Assembly: GCF_038003085.1 (NCBI RefSeq)
Contig: NZ_JBBOOM010000001.1
Span: 2,852,001-2,916,000, forward strand
Direction: 5' to 3'
DNA from: Psychrobacillus sp. FSL K6-2836
Lineage (GTDB): Bacteria; Bacillota; Bacilli; Bacillales_A; Planococcaceae
Length of the DNA stretch: 64,000 nt
This document shows positions 52,270 to 63,773 of this stretch, piece by piece. Below the pieces are notes generated by a model. The model ran no database searches. It saw nothing but the letters and a program-made list of their open reading frames with translations, and was not told the DNA's origin. Each line of letters begins with the position of its first letter. The first letter of the stretch is position 1. Both the position numbers and the translations under genes were made by a program.

Positions 52270-53285
52270 TAAAAGACCAATATATATTAGGAATAGAAAC
52301 GAGCTGTGATGAAACAGCAGCATCGATTGTGAAAAATGGACAAGAGATTATTTCCAATGTAGTCGCTTCACAAATCGAAAGCCATAAACGATTTGGTGGA
52401 GTAGTGCCGGAAATTGCATCGAGACATCATGTGGAGCAAATTACGATTGTCATCGAAGAAGCATTAAAACAGGCGGGAATGACGCCTAAGGAAATAGATG
52501 CAGTAGCAGTAACTGAAGGTCCAGGTTTAGTAGGCGCGCTTTTAATAGGTATAAATGCAGCGAAAGCGTTCGCTTTTGCACATGGACTTCCACTTGTTGG
52601 TGTCCATCATATCGCGGGGCATATTTACGCAAATGCATTAGTGCAAAAGATGGAATTTCCACTTCTTGCGTTAGTCGTTTCCGGTGGACATACGGAGCTT
52701 GTATTAATGAAGGAAGATGGTCTGTTCGAATTAATCGGTGAGACTAGAGATGATGCTGCTGGGGAAGCGTACGACAAAGTAGCCCGAGTATTGAATCTTC
52801 CGTATCCAGGAGGTCCACATATTGATAAGCTTGCTAACGAAAGTGACAAAGCATTGCAATTTCCAAGGGCATGGCTAGAAGAAGGGTCATATGATTTTAG
52901 CTTCAGTGGATTAAAATCAGCAGTTATCAATTATCAACATAATGCCGAGCAACGTGGAGAAGAGATTAATCCGAACCATCTAGCTGCAGGATTCCAACAA
53001 AGTGTAGTAGAAGTGTTAACGACAAAAACTATTCGTGCAGCACGTGAGTTTAAAGTGAAGCAGGTCATAGCTGCAGGTGGAGTTGCTGCCAATAAAGGAC
53101 TTCGTACTTCACTAGAGGATGCTTTTACAAAAGAAAATATACCTTTTTATGTACCACCTATCAAACTATGTACAGATAATGCTGCCATGATTGCAGCCGC
53201 AGGAAATTCTAAATTTTCGGCAGGACATACAAGTAATATGTCGATGAATGGTAGACCAGGTTTAGAATTAAATAGTTGGAACTAA
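52266..53285 (+). CDS. tsaD: tRNA N6-adenosine threonylcarbamoyltransferase TsaD
   Basis: 339 residues: G-I-E-T-S-C-D-E-T near the start, iron ligands in H-H-I-A-G-H-I-Y-A (about 110), [18 protein letters not shown]. Catalytic subunit of the t6A complex (formerly Gcp). ATG 52266 overlaps the rimI stop as ATGA. Followed by a terminator and the DnaA-box cluster. Confidence 0.95.
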   Translation: MIKDQYILGIETSCDETAASIVKNGQEIISNVVASQIESHKRFGGVVPEIASRHHVEQITIVIEEALKQAGMTPKEIDAVAVTEGPGLVGALLIGINAAKAFAFAHGLPLVGVHHIAGHIYANALVQKMEFPLLALVVSGGHTELVLMKEDGLFELIGETRDDAAGEAYDKVARVLNLPYPGGPHIDKLANESDKALQFPRAWLEEGSYDFSFSGLKSAVINYQHNAEQRGEEINPNHLAAGFQQSVVEVLTTKTIRAAREFKVKQVIAAGGVAANKGLRTSLEDAFTKENIPFYVPPIKLCTDNAAMIAAAGNSKFSAGHTSNMSMNGRPGLELNSWN

Positions 53286-53288
53286 GTG

Positions 53289-53326
53289 AAATCCTCTTTT
53301 CTTCGACAAGAAAAGAGGATTTTTTA
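53289..53326 (+). terminator. Terminator after tsaD
   Basis: AATCCTCTTTTCTT pairs with AAGAAAAGAGGATT around a 3-5 nt loop, then T run. Confidence 0.9.
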
Positions 53327-53365
53327 ACACGGATTTTAGGAGTTGTCAATAGAGAACATTCGTAC

Positions 53366-53536
53366 TTATGCACAATTTGTGGACAACATGTGCATAAGTC
53401 GTCAAAAAACTATATATAGTATGATTATTATACACATCTATGTGGATAATGTAGTTTTTTGATTGTGGACAATGTGGATAAAGCTGTTGATAGATTGATA
53501 TAACTAGTTTTTTGGTGTGAATAAATATGTGGAGAA
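53366..53536. promoter_or_regulatory. DnaA-box cluster downstream of tsaD
   Basis: Nine 9-mers within 171 bp match TTATCCACA in either orientation with at most one mismatch: TTATGCACA 53366, TGTGGACAA 53378, TGTGCATAA 53389, TTATACACA 53428, TGTGGATAA 53441 (perfect), TGTGGACAA 53464, TGTGGATAA 53473 (perfect), TGTGAATAA 53516, TGTGGAGAA 53528. B. subtilis has a DnaA-binding box cluster in the gcp(tsaD)-ydiF interval, the same location. No dnaA, dnaN or AT-rich unwinding element with genes of oriC is here, so it is a titration or control cluster. Confidence 0.85.
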
Positions 53537-53609
53537 AAATTATTACAAAATAGTACTTGACCAACATATATGTATACGATTCGACATAATATCAAACAAG
53601 CCATAGAAC

Positions 53610-53756
53610 ATGAGAAGGATTAATGTTGAACTTGTAGAACTTATAGAAATAAGTGAGAAAATAACTGGAGATGCAAAAAACAATGTTAGGATTTCACCAA
53701 TACTCAATTATAAAATTGGTTCTGGTCCAATCTATTATTTCATAAATAATGATTGA
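53610..53756 (+). CDS. Small ORF, 48 residues, doubtful
   Basis: ATG 53610 opens a frame of charged residues (V-E-L-V-E-L-I-E-I-S-E-K) ending F-I-N-N-D. No ribosome site. Not recognised; possibly chance. Confidence 0.2.
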   Translation: MRRINVELVELIEISEKITGDAKNNVRISPILNYKIGSGPIYYFINND

Positions 53757-53810
53757 ATAAAAAATCTCTATACGATAATAAATATTTTTTAATTCTTAGG
53801 AGGAGACTTA

Positions 53811-54296
53811 GTGAAAATGTTTTTTCAGTATAATTGGGTGGTTAGGGAAGAATGGTATCAATGGTGTAAGAGATTAAGTGAAGAAGATCTGTTATGCAAA
53901 CGTACAGGTGGAATAGGCAGTATTTTAGAAACCTTATTTCATATAGCTGATGTGGAATGGAGTTGGATTCGCATTTTGCAAGGCAAGCCAGACTTTCAAG
54001 AGAGGTTTGAAGATTATAATACGCTTGAAAAAGTACGGCAATTAGACGCTGAATTTCGATTGGAAGTCGAAGCCTTTGTAAACGACTGGAATGATAGCAT
54101 GGAAAGTCGCATACTTTACGATACGTTGCCAGATGGAAGGATTGAACAGGATACTTGGGGTGAAGTTATTCGACATGTAATTGCTCATGAGATACACCAT
54201 ATCGGACAATTATCAATCTGGGCAAGAGAATTAGGAAAAAAACCGATATCTGCTAATGTAATTGGACGTGGACTTGCTGATTCAGCAAAAGAATAA
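53811..54296 (+). CDS. DinB-family protein
   Basis: 161 residues, four-helix DinB/YfiT-like bundle. Metal-ligand histidines: H in E-T-L-F-H-I-A-D-V-E (about 44) and H-E-I-H-H-I-G-Q (about 127-131). Bacillus DinB-like proteins bind nickel or zinc and may be thiol transferases; exact role unknown. GTG start after AGGAGGAG. It interrupts the tsaD-ydiF neighbourhood. Confidence 0.85.
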   Translation: MKMFFQYNWVVREEWYQWCKRLSEEDLLCKRTGGIGSILETLFHIADVEWSWIRILQGKPDFQERFEDYNTLEKVRQLDAEFRLEVEAFVNDWNDSMESRILYDTLPDGRIEQDTWGEVIRHVIAHEIHHIGQLSIWARELGKKPISANVIGRGLADSAKE

Positions 54297-54572
54297 ATGA
54301 TTCACAAGACAAACGGAGTTGTAATTTACCGCACATATTCGATGAAGTTTTATCTTTATCGGGGGCATCTGATTACCTTAAAAATAAGTGAAAAATCTAT
54401 TGAGGCAATTATAAGTCAGGATAAAATACAATTGAATAATTATAGTTCATTTTTAGGTATGATGTTCCCTTATTCAAAAGTATATGAGGAGTTTATCTTT
54501 TCAAAAAAGTCCTTAGATACTTGGGTAAATGAGAAAACAAAAAATAGGAACGAGTTTTCTAAAGATAATTAG
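54297..54572 (+). CDS. Hypothetical 91-residue protein
   Basis: Its ATG directly follows the DinB stop (TAA-ATG), with no own ribosome site, so translation would be coupled. Composition is soluble with a beta-rich N-terminus (Y-L-Y-R-G-H-L-I-T-L-K-I) and polar tail. No family recognised. Confidence 0.4.
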   Translation: MIHKTNGVVIYRTYSMKFYLYRGHLITLKISEKSIEAIISQDKIQLNNYSSFLGMMFPYSKVYEEFIFSKKSLDTWVNEKTKNRNEFSKDN

Positions 54573-54709
54573 GAAGAATCAGTTATGTTCTATACACATA
54601 TTTTGGGATTCAAAGGATTAGGTCATTTTTAGAAAAGGTAAAAGAGTGCAACTGCTAAAATATTTTTCTAACAGCTTTTTTCAAATGTTGTAAAACGATG
54701 GGGGACATA

Positions 54710-55792
54710 ATGTTGAATACGACAAGTATAGAGGCCGTAAAGAGGCATTTGGATAAATACTTTAATAAAATTCATCAAAAGAATACTCAATCAAGCATCC
54801 AAATTCTGATTGATAGTAAAAAGTTAGATTTTCAGTATAACTATTCATCAGAAGATTCAAACCAACCTTTCCATATTGCAAGTATTGGTAAAATGTTTAC
54901 TGCTACTCTAATAATGATTTTAATAGAAAGAAATAGTTTATCCTTACACGATCCAATATCAAATTATTTTACAAATATAGAACTTGAAAATCTCTTTATA
55001 TTTAAGGATAAAGATTATATGAAAGAAGTTACCGTAGAACAATTATTAGCGCATACTTCAGGAATCGGTGATTATTTCGAAGATCCAGTAAATTCAGGTA
55101 GTCCGATGTCTAAATTGATCGTTTCCGAATCTGAAAAGAAATGGACTCCTTATGAATTAGTTGAATTCACACGGAAAAGGCAAAAAGCTGCAGGGATACC
55201 TGGGAAGGTCTTTCATTACTCAGATACTGGTTATATTTTACTTGGTTTAATCATTGAAAAAGTTTCAGGAAAACCATTTCATGAGAATCTACATGATGAA
55301 ATCTTTACCCCACTTGGAATGCAGGACTCTTATATGCTATTCTATTCGGAACCTAAAAATCCCCTACAAAAATTTCAAAAGATTTGGCTTAACGGCACAG
55401 ATGTAACAGACTTTCAAAGTCTAAGTGTGGACTGGTCGGGAGGTGGAATAATATCTACTCCAAATGATCTTCTTTCTTTTAATAGAGCTTTTAGAGAAGG
55501 AAGATTATTTAATGAAGAAAAAATACAGTTTATGGAAAAATTCGAACATAAATTCAGAACTGGTATTCACTATGGAACAGGGCTAATGGAAATCCGATTT
55601 GAAGAGTTCTTTTTTCTATTGAAAGGGTTACCAAGAGTAAGAGGGCATATTGGAGTTCTTTCAACTCATTTGTTTTATGACCCATCTACTGAGACCCATA
55701 TTATTATGAGTTTTGGATCGAGTAAACTAATGGTTCAAAGTTTCAAGGCATTAATTGAAATTATTAGACAACTAAAAAGAGTAAAATCATAA
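54710..55792 (+). CDS. Serine hydrolase (beta-lactamase/PBP fold)
   Basis: About 360 residues. S-I-G-K (about 66-69; in I-A-S-I-G-K-M-F) is the catalytic S-x-x-K, Y-S-D near 170, and H-I-G near 312 in place of H-T-G. No signal peptide. Substrate unknown. ATG 54710 follows GGGGGAC; ATG 54698 overlaps that site. Confidence 0.82.
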   Translation: MLNTTSIEAVKRHLDKYFNKIHQKNTQSSIQILIDSKKLDFQYNYSSEDSNQPFHIASIGKMFTATLIMILIERNSLSLHDPISNYFTNIELENLFIFKDKDYMKEVTVEQLLAHTSGIGDYFEDPVNSGSPMSKLIVSESEKKWTPYELVEFTRKRQKAAGIPGKVFHYSDTGYILLGLIIEKVSGKPFHENLHDEIFTPLGMQDSYMLFYSEPKNPLQKFQKIWLNGTDVTDFQSLSVDWSGGGIISTPNDLLSFNRAFREGRLFNEEKIQFMEKFEHKFRTGIHYGTGLMEIRFEEFFFLLKGLPRVRGHIGVLSTHLFYDPSTETHIIMSFGSSKLMVQSFKALIEIIRQLKRVKS

Positions 55793-55799
55793 GCAATTA

Positions 55800-55848
55800 G
55801 AAAAGGTAATGAAGCCAAAAAAACAAATTGGTTTCACTACCTTTTTTC
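55800..55848. terminator. Bidirectional terminator
   Basis: AAAAGGTA-N2-GAA-CC pairs with GG-TTC-N3-TACCTTTTTT-type sequence; between the hydrolase and ydiF. Confidence 0.75.
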
Positions 55849-55849
55849 T

Positions 55850-57781
55850 TTATGGGGCTATTTCCTCTAGTTGCTCCTGCAATTCCAACCATTCATTAGA
55901 CAAGTCATCTTGTTTTTCTTTCAAGTCATCAAGTTCACGCTGTAATTGTTGAACAGCTTCGTGGTCTTGGAAGATTTCAGGGTCACATAACTTTTCTTCA
56001 ATTGTAGCAATTTCCCCATCAACAATTGGAATCTGACTTTCTAGTTCTTCTAGCTGACGTCGAAGCTGGCGTTCTTTTTTCTTTGATTCTTTATCAATTG
56101 TGGATGTGTTCACTTTCGTAACTACCGTATTTTCAACAACGGCATTTTCTAATGCTAGTTCTTCCATTTCTTCTTTTTTTTCTAAGTAATAGTCGTAGTC
56201 TCCAAGGAATAGGGTTGCATCCTCGCTTGCTAACTCAATAACCTTTGTTGCAATTCGGTTTATAAAATATCGGTCATGGGATACGAATATGATAGTCCCA
56301 GGAAAGTCGAGCAATGCATTTTCGAGAACTTCTTTACTGTCTAAGTCTAGATGGTTAGTAGGCTCATCGAGTACAAGGGTGTTCGCTTTTAAAAGCATTA
56401 GCTTTGCAAGAGCGAGTCTTGCTTTTTCACCACCGGAAAGTGTTGATATCGTTTTTTGTACATCGTCTCCTGTAAACAAGAAACGACCTAATACGGTGCG
56501 GACATCTCTTTCATTCATCAACGGCCATTCATCCCATAGTTCCTGCAATGCAGTTTTGTTGCCAGTTAGTACTGCTTGTTCTTGGTCATAGTATCCAAAT
56601 TGGACATTTGTACCATACTGGATTTTCCCTCCAGCAGCCTCCAATTGTTTCATAATTGTTTTTAATAGAGTCGATTTTCCGACTCCATTTGGTCCGACGA
56701 GTGCAATTCGATCCTGCTTGTATACAGAAAAAGATATATTAGACGAAACGGTCTTGTTTGGATAACCGACTGCGATTTCCTCAAGGCGCAGAACGTCATT
56801 GCCACTAGGTCGATCGATAGTAAAGCCGAATGATGCAGATTTTTCATCGCCATCCGGGGAGTCCATCCAATCGGTTTTTTCGATAACCTTACGTCTAGAC
56901 TGGGCCATTTTAGTAGTAGAGGCACGAGCCAGATTTTTACTAACAAAATCCTCTAGCTTTGCTTTCTCCTCCTGCTGTTTTTCGTATTTTTTTCTATCTA
57001 ACTCATAGTTTTTTGCTTTTTGCGTTAAGTAGGAGCTGTAGTTGCCAACATATCTTGCTACATTATGTCGAGATACTTCGTAAACAAAGTTGACGACTTG
57101 GTCTAAAAAGTATCGGTCATGTGAGACAATAAGAACTGCACCATTATAATTTTTCAAATAGTTTTCTAAAAAGCTTAACGTTTGAATGTCCAAATGGTTG
57201 GTAGGCTCATCGAGGATAAGTAAGTCTGGCTTGCTCAATAGCATTTTAGCTAGTGCCAGCCTCGTTTTTTGTCCTCCGGATAATGCTTGGACAGGTTTAT
57301 CATAATCATCTGGGAAAAACTGCATGCCATGTAAGATGGAGCGGATATCTGATTCGAAACGATAGCCACCAGCTTCATCAAAGGCTAACTGTAATTCATC
57401 ATATGTTGCTGCCACTCTTGCATAAGCTTCGGAATCTTCATATATAGAAGGGTCTGCCATTTGTGATTCTAAGGAACGAAGCTCTTTTTCGGAGTTAATG
57501 AGATGACTAAAGATTGTCTTCATTTCCTCCCAGATGGTCAGCTTGGATTCGAGACCTGCATGCTGTTCTAAATAGCCAAGACGAATATTTTTTGGCATAA
57601 TTATTTCGCCTGAATCATACGACATTTCACCTGCTATTATTTTAAGTAGTGTAGATTTTCCGGCACCGTTTCTACCAACAAGGGCAACCCGGTCTCGATC
57701 CTGAACCTCTAGCTTTACGTTAGTTAATATATCTTCACCGTTAAAGGATTTTGTTATTTGATTGACTTGTAAAACAATCAC
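55850..57781 (-). CDS. ydiF: ABC-F family ATPase, YdiF-like
   Basis: About 643 residues with two ABC domains in one chain: Walker A G-R-N-G-A-G-K-S-T and G-P-N-G-V-G-K-S-T; signatures L-S-G-G-Q-K-T-R and L-S-G-G-E-K-A-R; the interdomain linker P-site tether of about 80 residues; and a C-terminal coiled coil (about 560-640). ABC-F proteins act on ribosomes, not membranes. GTG 57781 follows GAGGTG; the longer start at 57793 overlaps that site. Order tsaD ... ydiF-rex matches B. subtilis. Confidence 0.92.
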   Translation of the reverse strand: MIVLQVNQITKSFNGEDILTNVKLEVQDRDRVALVGRNGAGKSTLLKIIAGEMSYDSGEIIMPKNIRLGYLEQHAGLESKLTIWEEMKTIFSHLINSEKELRSLESQMADPSIYEDSEAYARVAATYDELQLAFDEAGGYRFESDIRSILHGMQFFPDDYDKPVQALSGGQKTRLALAKMLLSKPDLLILDEPTNHLDIQTLSFLENYLKNYNGAVLIVSHDRYFLDQVVNFVYEVSRHNVARYVGNYSSYLTQKAKNYELDRKKYEKQQEEKAKLEDFVSKNLARASTTKMAQSRRKVIEKTDWMDSPDGDEKSASFGFTIDRPSGNDVLRLEEIAVGYPNKTVSSNISFSVYKQDRIALVGPNGVGKSTLLKTIMKQLEAAGGKIQYGTNVQFGYYDQEQAVLTGNKTALQELWDEWPLMNERDVRTVLGRFLFTGDDVQKTISTLSGGEKARLALAKLMLLKANTLVLDEPTNHLDLDSKEVLENALLDFPGTIIFVSHDRYFINRIATKVIELASEDATLFLGDYDYYLEKKEEMEELALENAVVENTVVTKVNTSTIDKESKKKERQLRRQLEELESQIPIVDGEIATIEEKLCDPEIFQDHEAVQQLQRELDDLKEKQDDLSNEWLELQEQLEEIAP

Positions 57782-57835
57782 AATTCTTTGCACCTCAATT
57801 CTATCCTTAGTGTAATAGATAGGGCTTGTCGTTGC

Positions 57836-57864
57836 AACGCTCTAGGTTTACAATGATAGAAATG
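57836..57864 (+). promoter_or_regulatory. Promoter of rex
   Basis: TTGTCG (57836-57841), 17-bp spacer, TACAAT (57859-57864). No Rex-type operator seen here. Confidence 0.5.
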
Positions 57865-57912
57865 TCTAGTAAGATAATAACGATTTGTTTGACTAAACTA
57901 GGAGGATTTTTT

Positions 57913-58554
57913 ATGAAACCAGAAACACCGAGAATTCCTCAAGCAACTACGAAAAGACTTCCATTATATTATAGATTTTTACAAAGTTTTCATAATGCTG
58001 GGCATAAACGAGTTTCCTCGCAGGAATTGAGTGAAGCGATGAAAATCGATTCAGCTACAATTAGAAGAGATTTCTCTCATTTTGGTGCGCTTGGGAAAAA
58101 GGGATACGGCTATGATGTTCCAACGTTACTTGAGTTTTTCCGTAAAACACTTGACCAGGATGAGGCTGCAAATGTGGCTCTTATTGGTGTTGGTAGTTTA
58201 GGAACTGCTTTTCTAAAATATAACTTCCAAAAAAACCACAACACTAAGATTGTCGTGGCATTTGATACAAAGGCCCCAGTTGAGGGAACGACAATTAGCG
58301 ATATTCCAGTATATCACTCGAGTGTTATGCTAAAAAAACTAGAGGAATATGGAATCGAATTAGTAATTTTTACTTTGCCGAGTCGAGCAGCACAGCAGGT
58401 AGCCGATCAATTAGAGGCATCCTCTATTAAAGGGATATTAAACTTTACACCAATCCGTATCCAAACAACTGATGCAATCCGTGTGCACACAATCGATCTT
58501 TCTGTCGAATTGCAGACCCTTATTTATTTAATAAGAAATGAACATACTGAATAA
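57913..58554 (+). CDS. rex: Redox-sensing transcriptional repressor Rex
   Basis: 213 residues: winged helix (about 10-80; [19 protein letters not shown]) and NAD(H)-binding Rossmann domain ([10 protein letters not shown], about 88-97), plus the C-terminal swapped helix. Senses NADH/NAD+ and represses fermentation genes. ATG 57913 follows AGGAGG; the upstream frame has none. Confidence 0.95.
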   Translation: MKPETPRIPQATTKRLPLYYRFLQSFHNAGHKRVSSQELSEAMKIDSATIRRDFSHFGALGKKGYGYDVPTLLEFFRKTLDQDEAANVALIGVGSLGTAFLKYNFQKNHNTKIVVAFDTKAPVEGTTISDIPVYHSSVMLKKLEEYGIELVIFTLPSRAAQQVADQLEASSIKGILNFTPIRIQTTDAIRVHTIDLSVELQTLIYLIRNEHTE

Positions 58555-58555
58555 C

Positions 58556-58600
58556 AAAAAAAGCCTTTGACCATAATGCTAACAGGTCAAAGGCTTTTAT
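58556..58600. terminator. Terminator between rex and CPBP gene
   Basis: AAGCCTTTGACC (58561-58572) pairs with GGTCAAAGGCTT (58585-58596), A and T runs on both sides. Confidence 0.9.
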
Positions 58601-59337
58601 TAATGGAAAAATAGGAACTGCATATTTGAATATTGTTTAAGAAACTGTTGAATGTCGTCACCGTAAAATTGAACTAACACAACAAATCCATTTAATAACA
58701 TATGGGAAATAATTGATGCGATAATTCGCTTCGTCTTGTAATAGATAAATGCGAATATAAATCCAGAAACGGCATATAGTAGTATGTGCGTAAAGTCAAA
58801 GTGAATAATTCCGAACACAATTGCACTTACAGAAGCGGCTACAAAGAAATTCGTTTTTGGCAACAGAGTTCCGAAGATGATTCTTCGGAATATCAGCTCC
58901 TCTAATATAGGGGCAAAAATGACAATTGAAAAAATAGCTAATGGTACGGTATGGGCAATTTCTATAAACTGAGTTGTATTTTCTGATCCAGGATCCACAC
59001 CAAATTTGAGCTCGATGCTTGCTGCAATACCCTGTCCCACAAATACTAGAAAGAAACCAGCAATTCCCCAACCAATCGTTTGGAGGGTTGGGCTTGGCTT
59101 ACCATTTAGCGGCTTCAAGTAAGTCTTGTCTTTACGGATGATTAGTAGGGTGATCAATGTAGCGATTCCCATGCTAAGAAATACCCACCAACCAGAAATG
59201 AAAAGTGCTGGATTTTCCACTCCTTTAGTTTCTAATAGGCTATAAAGCTCTGGTAGGAACGGGACGAGTATACCTGAAGATAATTGCATTACACAGTAAA
59301 CTATTAATATGTATATACCAGTTTTTTGTTGTTTCAT
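58600..59337 (-). CDS. CPBP-family intramembrane metalloprotease
   Basis: 245 residues, about eight helices. CPBP motif E-E-L-I-F-R-R (about 146-152) followed by H-F-D-F-T-H (about 178-183) holds the metal ligands. Similar to B. subtilis YdiL, in the same position between rex and groES. Substrate unknown. Confidence 0.9.
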   Translation of the reverse strand: MKQQKTGIYILIVYCVMQLSSGILVPFLPELYSLLETKGVENPALFISGWWVFLSMGIATLITLLIIRKDKTYLKPLNGKPSPTLQTIGWGIAGFFLVFVGQGIAASIELKFGVDPGSENTTQFIEIAHTVPLAIFSIVIFAPILEELIFRRIIFGTLLPKTNFFVAASVSAIVFGIIHFDFTHILLYAVSGFIFAFIYYKTKRIIASIISHMLLNGFVVLVQFYGDDIQQFLKQYSNMQFLFFH

Positions 59338-59420
59338 GAACAGTTTTATTCCTCTCTATATGTACCTTCTTTTCTTATTGTATCGGAAATAGAAAATAAA
59401 AGAAAAAGATAGCTTCTCAC

Positions 59421-59449
59421 TTGCAAAATGTTCTGTGATTAATTATTAT
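59421..59449 (+). promoter_or_regulatory. groESL promoter
   Basis: TTGCAA (59421-59426), 17-bp spacer, TATTAT (59444-59449), immediately before the CIRCE element. Confidence 0.7.
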
Positions 59450-59459
59450 TATAAGTGTG

Positions 59460-59486
59460 TTAGCACTCAAAGAGTAAGAGTGCTAA
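59460..59486. promoter_or_regulatory. CIRCE operator
   Basis: TTAGCACTC (59460-59468), 9-bp spacer, GAGTGCTAA (59478-59486): perfect HrcA operator. HrcA with GroEL feedback represses groESL until heat stress. Confidence 0.97.
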
Positions 59487-59524
59487 TAATAATAAATTTT
59501 ACTATTTTAGGGAGGTAGTTTCAC

Positions 59525-59809
59525 TTGTTAAGACCATTAGGTGATCGTATCGTAATCGAATTAATCGAAGCTGAGGAAAAAACAGCATCTGGCATCGTAC
59601 TTCCAGACTCTGCTAAAGAAAAACCGCAAGAAGGAAATGTTGTTGCTACAGGAACTGGACGAGTACTTGAAAACGGCACTCGCGTTGAACTTGACGTAAA
59701 AGAGGGAGACCGCATCATCTTCTCTAAATATTCAGGTACAGAAGTAAAATATGACAACAATGATTATTTAATTTTACGCGAAAGCGATGTTCTAGCTGTA
59801 ATTGGCTAA
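59525..59809 (+). CDS. groES: Co-chaperonin GroES
   Basis: 94 residues, complete Cpn10: [10 protein letters not shown] near the start, mobile loop [26 protein letters not shown] start after GGGAGGT. 39 bp before groEL. Confidence 0.98.
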   Translation: MLRPLGDRIVIELIEAEEKTASGIVLPDSAKEKPQEGNVVATGTGRVLENGTRVELDVKEGDRIIFSKYSGTEVKYDNNDYLILRESDVLAVIG

Positions 59810-59845
59810 TTAAATCTTTGGAAAATATATTCAGGAGGTAACTAA

Positions 59846-61483
<1,638 letters not shown>

Positions 61484-61580
61484 GGCTTTTGAGCTGTACA
61501 TCTGAAAAATAACTTAAGTTATTTTTCACCCAATTCACTTAAATTGTGAAGTAGTTACGTAAAAACATATATCAATAACA

Positions 61581-61622
61581 AAAAGCCATTCCCTACAAAA
61601 AAATTAGGGAATGGTTTTTTGT
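61581..61622 (+). terminator. Terminator of groESL
   Basis: AAAAGCCATTCCCT (61581-61594) pairs with AGGGAATGGTTTTTT (61606-61620). Confidence 0.9.
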
Positions 61623-61935
61623 GTTGTTATAATTTGAGTACCAAGACTTTCAGATGACAGGCATTTTTAAGAGTACGACTAAGACAATTATCAATAATTA
61701 TGAAATGCTCTTTGGAAAGTTTGTGGCTTTATATTTTTCATTTTGACAAAAAAATGTCCAAATTTTCAGATGTCTAAATGTACTTATGTTTGTTATAAGT
61801 TATTAAGCATGATATAAAGTATAAAAGAAACGGGAATTATATTTTTGACGGAGCGTATTTATAAGATATAACTGAAAAAATAATTGTGTATAAAAAAACG
61901 ATTATGTATCCACAAAGTACAAAGGGAGTGAATCT
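61623..61935. other. AT-rich gap before the two-component genes
   Basis: About 310 bp with no frame or strong hairpin. It should contain the promoter of the response regulator, but I cannot single one out. Confidence 0.5.
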
Positions 61936-62604
61936 ATGTCAAAAATAATTATTATAGAAGACGCGGAAACTATAAGAGAGGAACTTAAAACCTTCTTGAA
62001 TAGATATGGTTATGAAGTGGTTGCTCCAACAAACTTCGAAAATATTATTAATGATATTTTAAGAGAAAAATCTGATTTAATACTTTTAGACATAAACCTA
62101 CCTGTAACTGATGGATACTATATATGCAGAGAAATAAGGAAAAAATCCGATGTGCCGATAATAGTAGTTACGAGCAGGGATAACGAGATGGACGAACTTA
62201 TGAGTATGAATTTAGGTGCGGATGATTTTATTACAAAACCATACAATACTCAAATTCTTTTGGCAAGAATCGAATCTATATTAAGAAGAGTTCATGGATC
62301 TAGTAATCGAGATACCATTGCTTATAATGATCTAAAGCTTAATTTATCCAATGGCACTGTTACTTATAAAGGCAATACAGCAGAGTTAACGAAAAATGAA
62401 CTCAAAATACTCTCCTGCCTGATTAAAAATAAAGGAAAAATCGTTTCAAGGGACGATTTAATGGACTTTATGTGGAACTCGGATATTTTTGTGGATGATA
62501 ATAACTTATCTGTTAATGTTACAAGGTTAAGAAAAAAACTTGAAGGAGTAGGGATGAAGGAAAATATTGAAACAAGACGTGGATTAGGTTATATACTACC
62601 ATGA
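61936..62604 (+). CDS. OmpR-family response regulator, BceR-like
   Basis: 222 residues: receiver domain (about 1-115) with phosphorylation aspartate in L-L-D-I-N-L-P and the lysine in I-T-K-P-Y, then a winged helix (about 130-222; N-E-L-K-I-L, R-R-G-L-G-Y-I-L-P). Overlaps the kinase gene by 4 nt. AGA/ATA-rich codons differ from the CGT-rich groEL before it, hinting at a different origin. Confidence 0.9.
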   Translation: MSKIIIIEDAETIREELKTFLNRYGYEVVAPTNFENIINDILREKSDLILLDINLPVTDGYYICREIRKKSDVPIIVVTSRDNEMDELMSMNLGADDFITKPYNTQILLARIESILRRVHGSSNRDTIAYNDLKLNLSNGTVTYKGNTAELTKNELKILSCLIKNKGKIVSRDDLMDFMWNSDIFVDDNNLSVNVTRLRKKLEGVGMKENIETRRGLGYILP

Positions 62605-63614
62605 ATTTAAAGGACTATTTAAAAGACAGAACACTATTCCTGCTCATTAACTTTATATTACTAATCATCATATGTGGCATTATGTTCCTAGTTAGCATAA
62701 GCAATAATATAATTATCTTTATGTTTAGCTTATGGGTTTTACCCCTTCTTTCTTATTTCATCGTAGAATTTATTAAACAAAAGAATTTCTACAACGAGCT
62801 AAACGCCATAATGGATAGTTTAGATCAAAAATATTTGCTTTCTGAAATTATGAAAGAACCTGAATCTATCGAAGGTAAAATGTTATACGAATTATTAAAA
62901 CAGGCAAATAAGGATATGCACGAGCACGTAAAGAAACATCGAGAAATGCAAAGTGACTATAGAGAGTATATAGAGACTTGGGTACATGAGATTAAGACCC
63001 CTATTGCATCCGCAAGATTAATGATTGAAAATAATCAAAATGAAATAACTAGGAATATTAACTATGAAATGAAGAAAATTGAGGAATATATTGAACAAGT
63101 ACTTTACTATTCAAGAAGTAATGATGTAAGTAAAGATTATATTATAAAAGAAATCTCTTTAGAGACCCTTGTTAGAAGTGTTATAAAGAAAAATTCCAGA
63201 GACTTTATTAGCAGAAGTATTTCCATTGATATTGAAGCGGTAGAAGGAAATGTATACAGCGATGCGAAATGGCTAGAATTTATTTTAAATCAACTAATTG
63301 GAAATGCTATTAAATATACCAAGGGCAGTAAGGGAAAAGTTAAAATTTCTACTATTAGAAACGAAAACAATATTGTACTTACAATAGAGGATAATGGCAT
63401 AGGGATTCTAGATAAAGACATAGGAAGAGTTTTTGAAAAAGGATTTACAGGTGAAAATGGAAGGAAGTTTGGAAGGTCTACCGGTATTGGTTTATACTTG
63501 TGTCAAAAGCTTGCTGCACAGCTTGGCTTAGGGCTAACTTTAACTTCAAAATCAGGAGAAGGCACAATGGTTAGCATTATTTTTCCCTTAGGAAGCGTAA
63601 ATTTAATGAATTGA
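62601..63614 (+). CDS. Intramembrane-sensing histidine kinase, BceS-like
   Basis: 337 residues. Two helices (about 11-33 and 37-56) joined by almost no outside loop, the layout of BceS/YxdK kinases that detect peptides through a partner ABC transporter. H-box W-V-H-E-I-K-T-P (about 128-135), N-box, and G1/G2 boxes (D-N-G-I-G-I, S-T-G-I-G-L-Y-L). No BceAB transporter genes follow inside the window. Confidence 0.88.
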   Translation: MNLKDYLKDRTLFLLINFILLIIICGIMFLVSISNNIIIFMFSLWVLPLLSYFIVEFIKQKNFYNELNAIMDSLDQKYLLSEIMKEPESIEGKMLYELLKQANKDMHEHVKKHREMQSDYREYIETWVHEIKTPIASARLMIENNQNEITRNINYEMKKIEEYIEQVLYYSRSNDVSKDYIIKEISLETLVRSVIKKNSRDFISRSISIDIEAVEGNVYSDAKWLEFILNQLIGNAIKYTKGSKGKVKISTIRNENNIVLTIEDNGIGILDKDIGRVFEKGFTGENGRKFGRSTGIGLYLCQKLAAQLGLGLTLTSKSGEGTMVSIIFPLGSVNLMN

Positions 63615-63624
63615 TTTTTTGGTG

Positions 63625-63664
63625 TGACGGATTTATGGCAATAGCTATAAATCCGTTTTTTTAT
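63625..63664 (+). terminator. Terminator after the kinase
   Basis: ACGGATTTAT (63627-63636) pairs with ATAAATCCGT (63647-63656), then TTTTTT. Confidence 0.88.
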
Positions 63665-63773
63665 GCCTAACCTAACCTTGCAAAAATGTAACTTTAATAA
63701 AACAAAAACGAATATGTCCTCCTAGTGACTATTGATAAGATGTGTATAAGAAATCAAATTAGGAGGAATTGAA

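Noticed and set aside
53366-53536. Chromosomal origin oriC
   Set aside because: DnaA boxes are present but dnaA, dnaN, rpmH and an obvious unwinding region are not; the place matches a satellite DnaA-box cluster.
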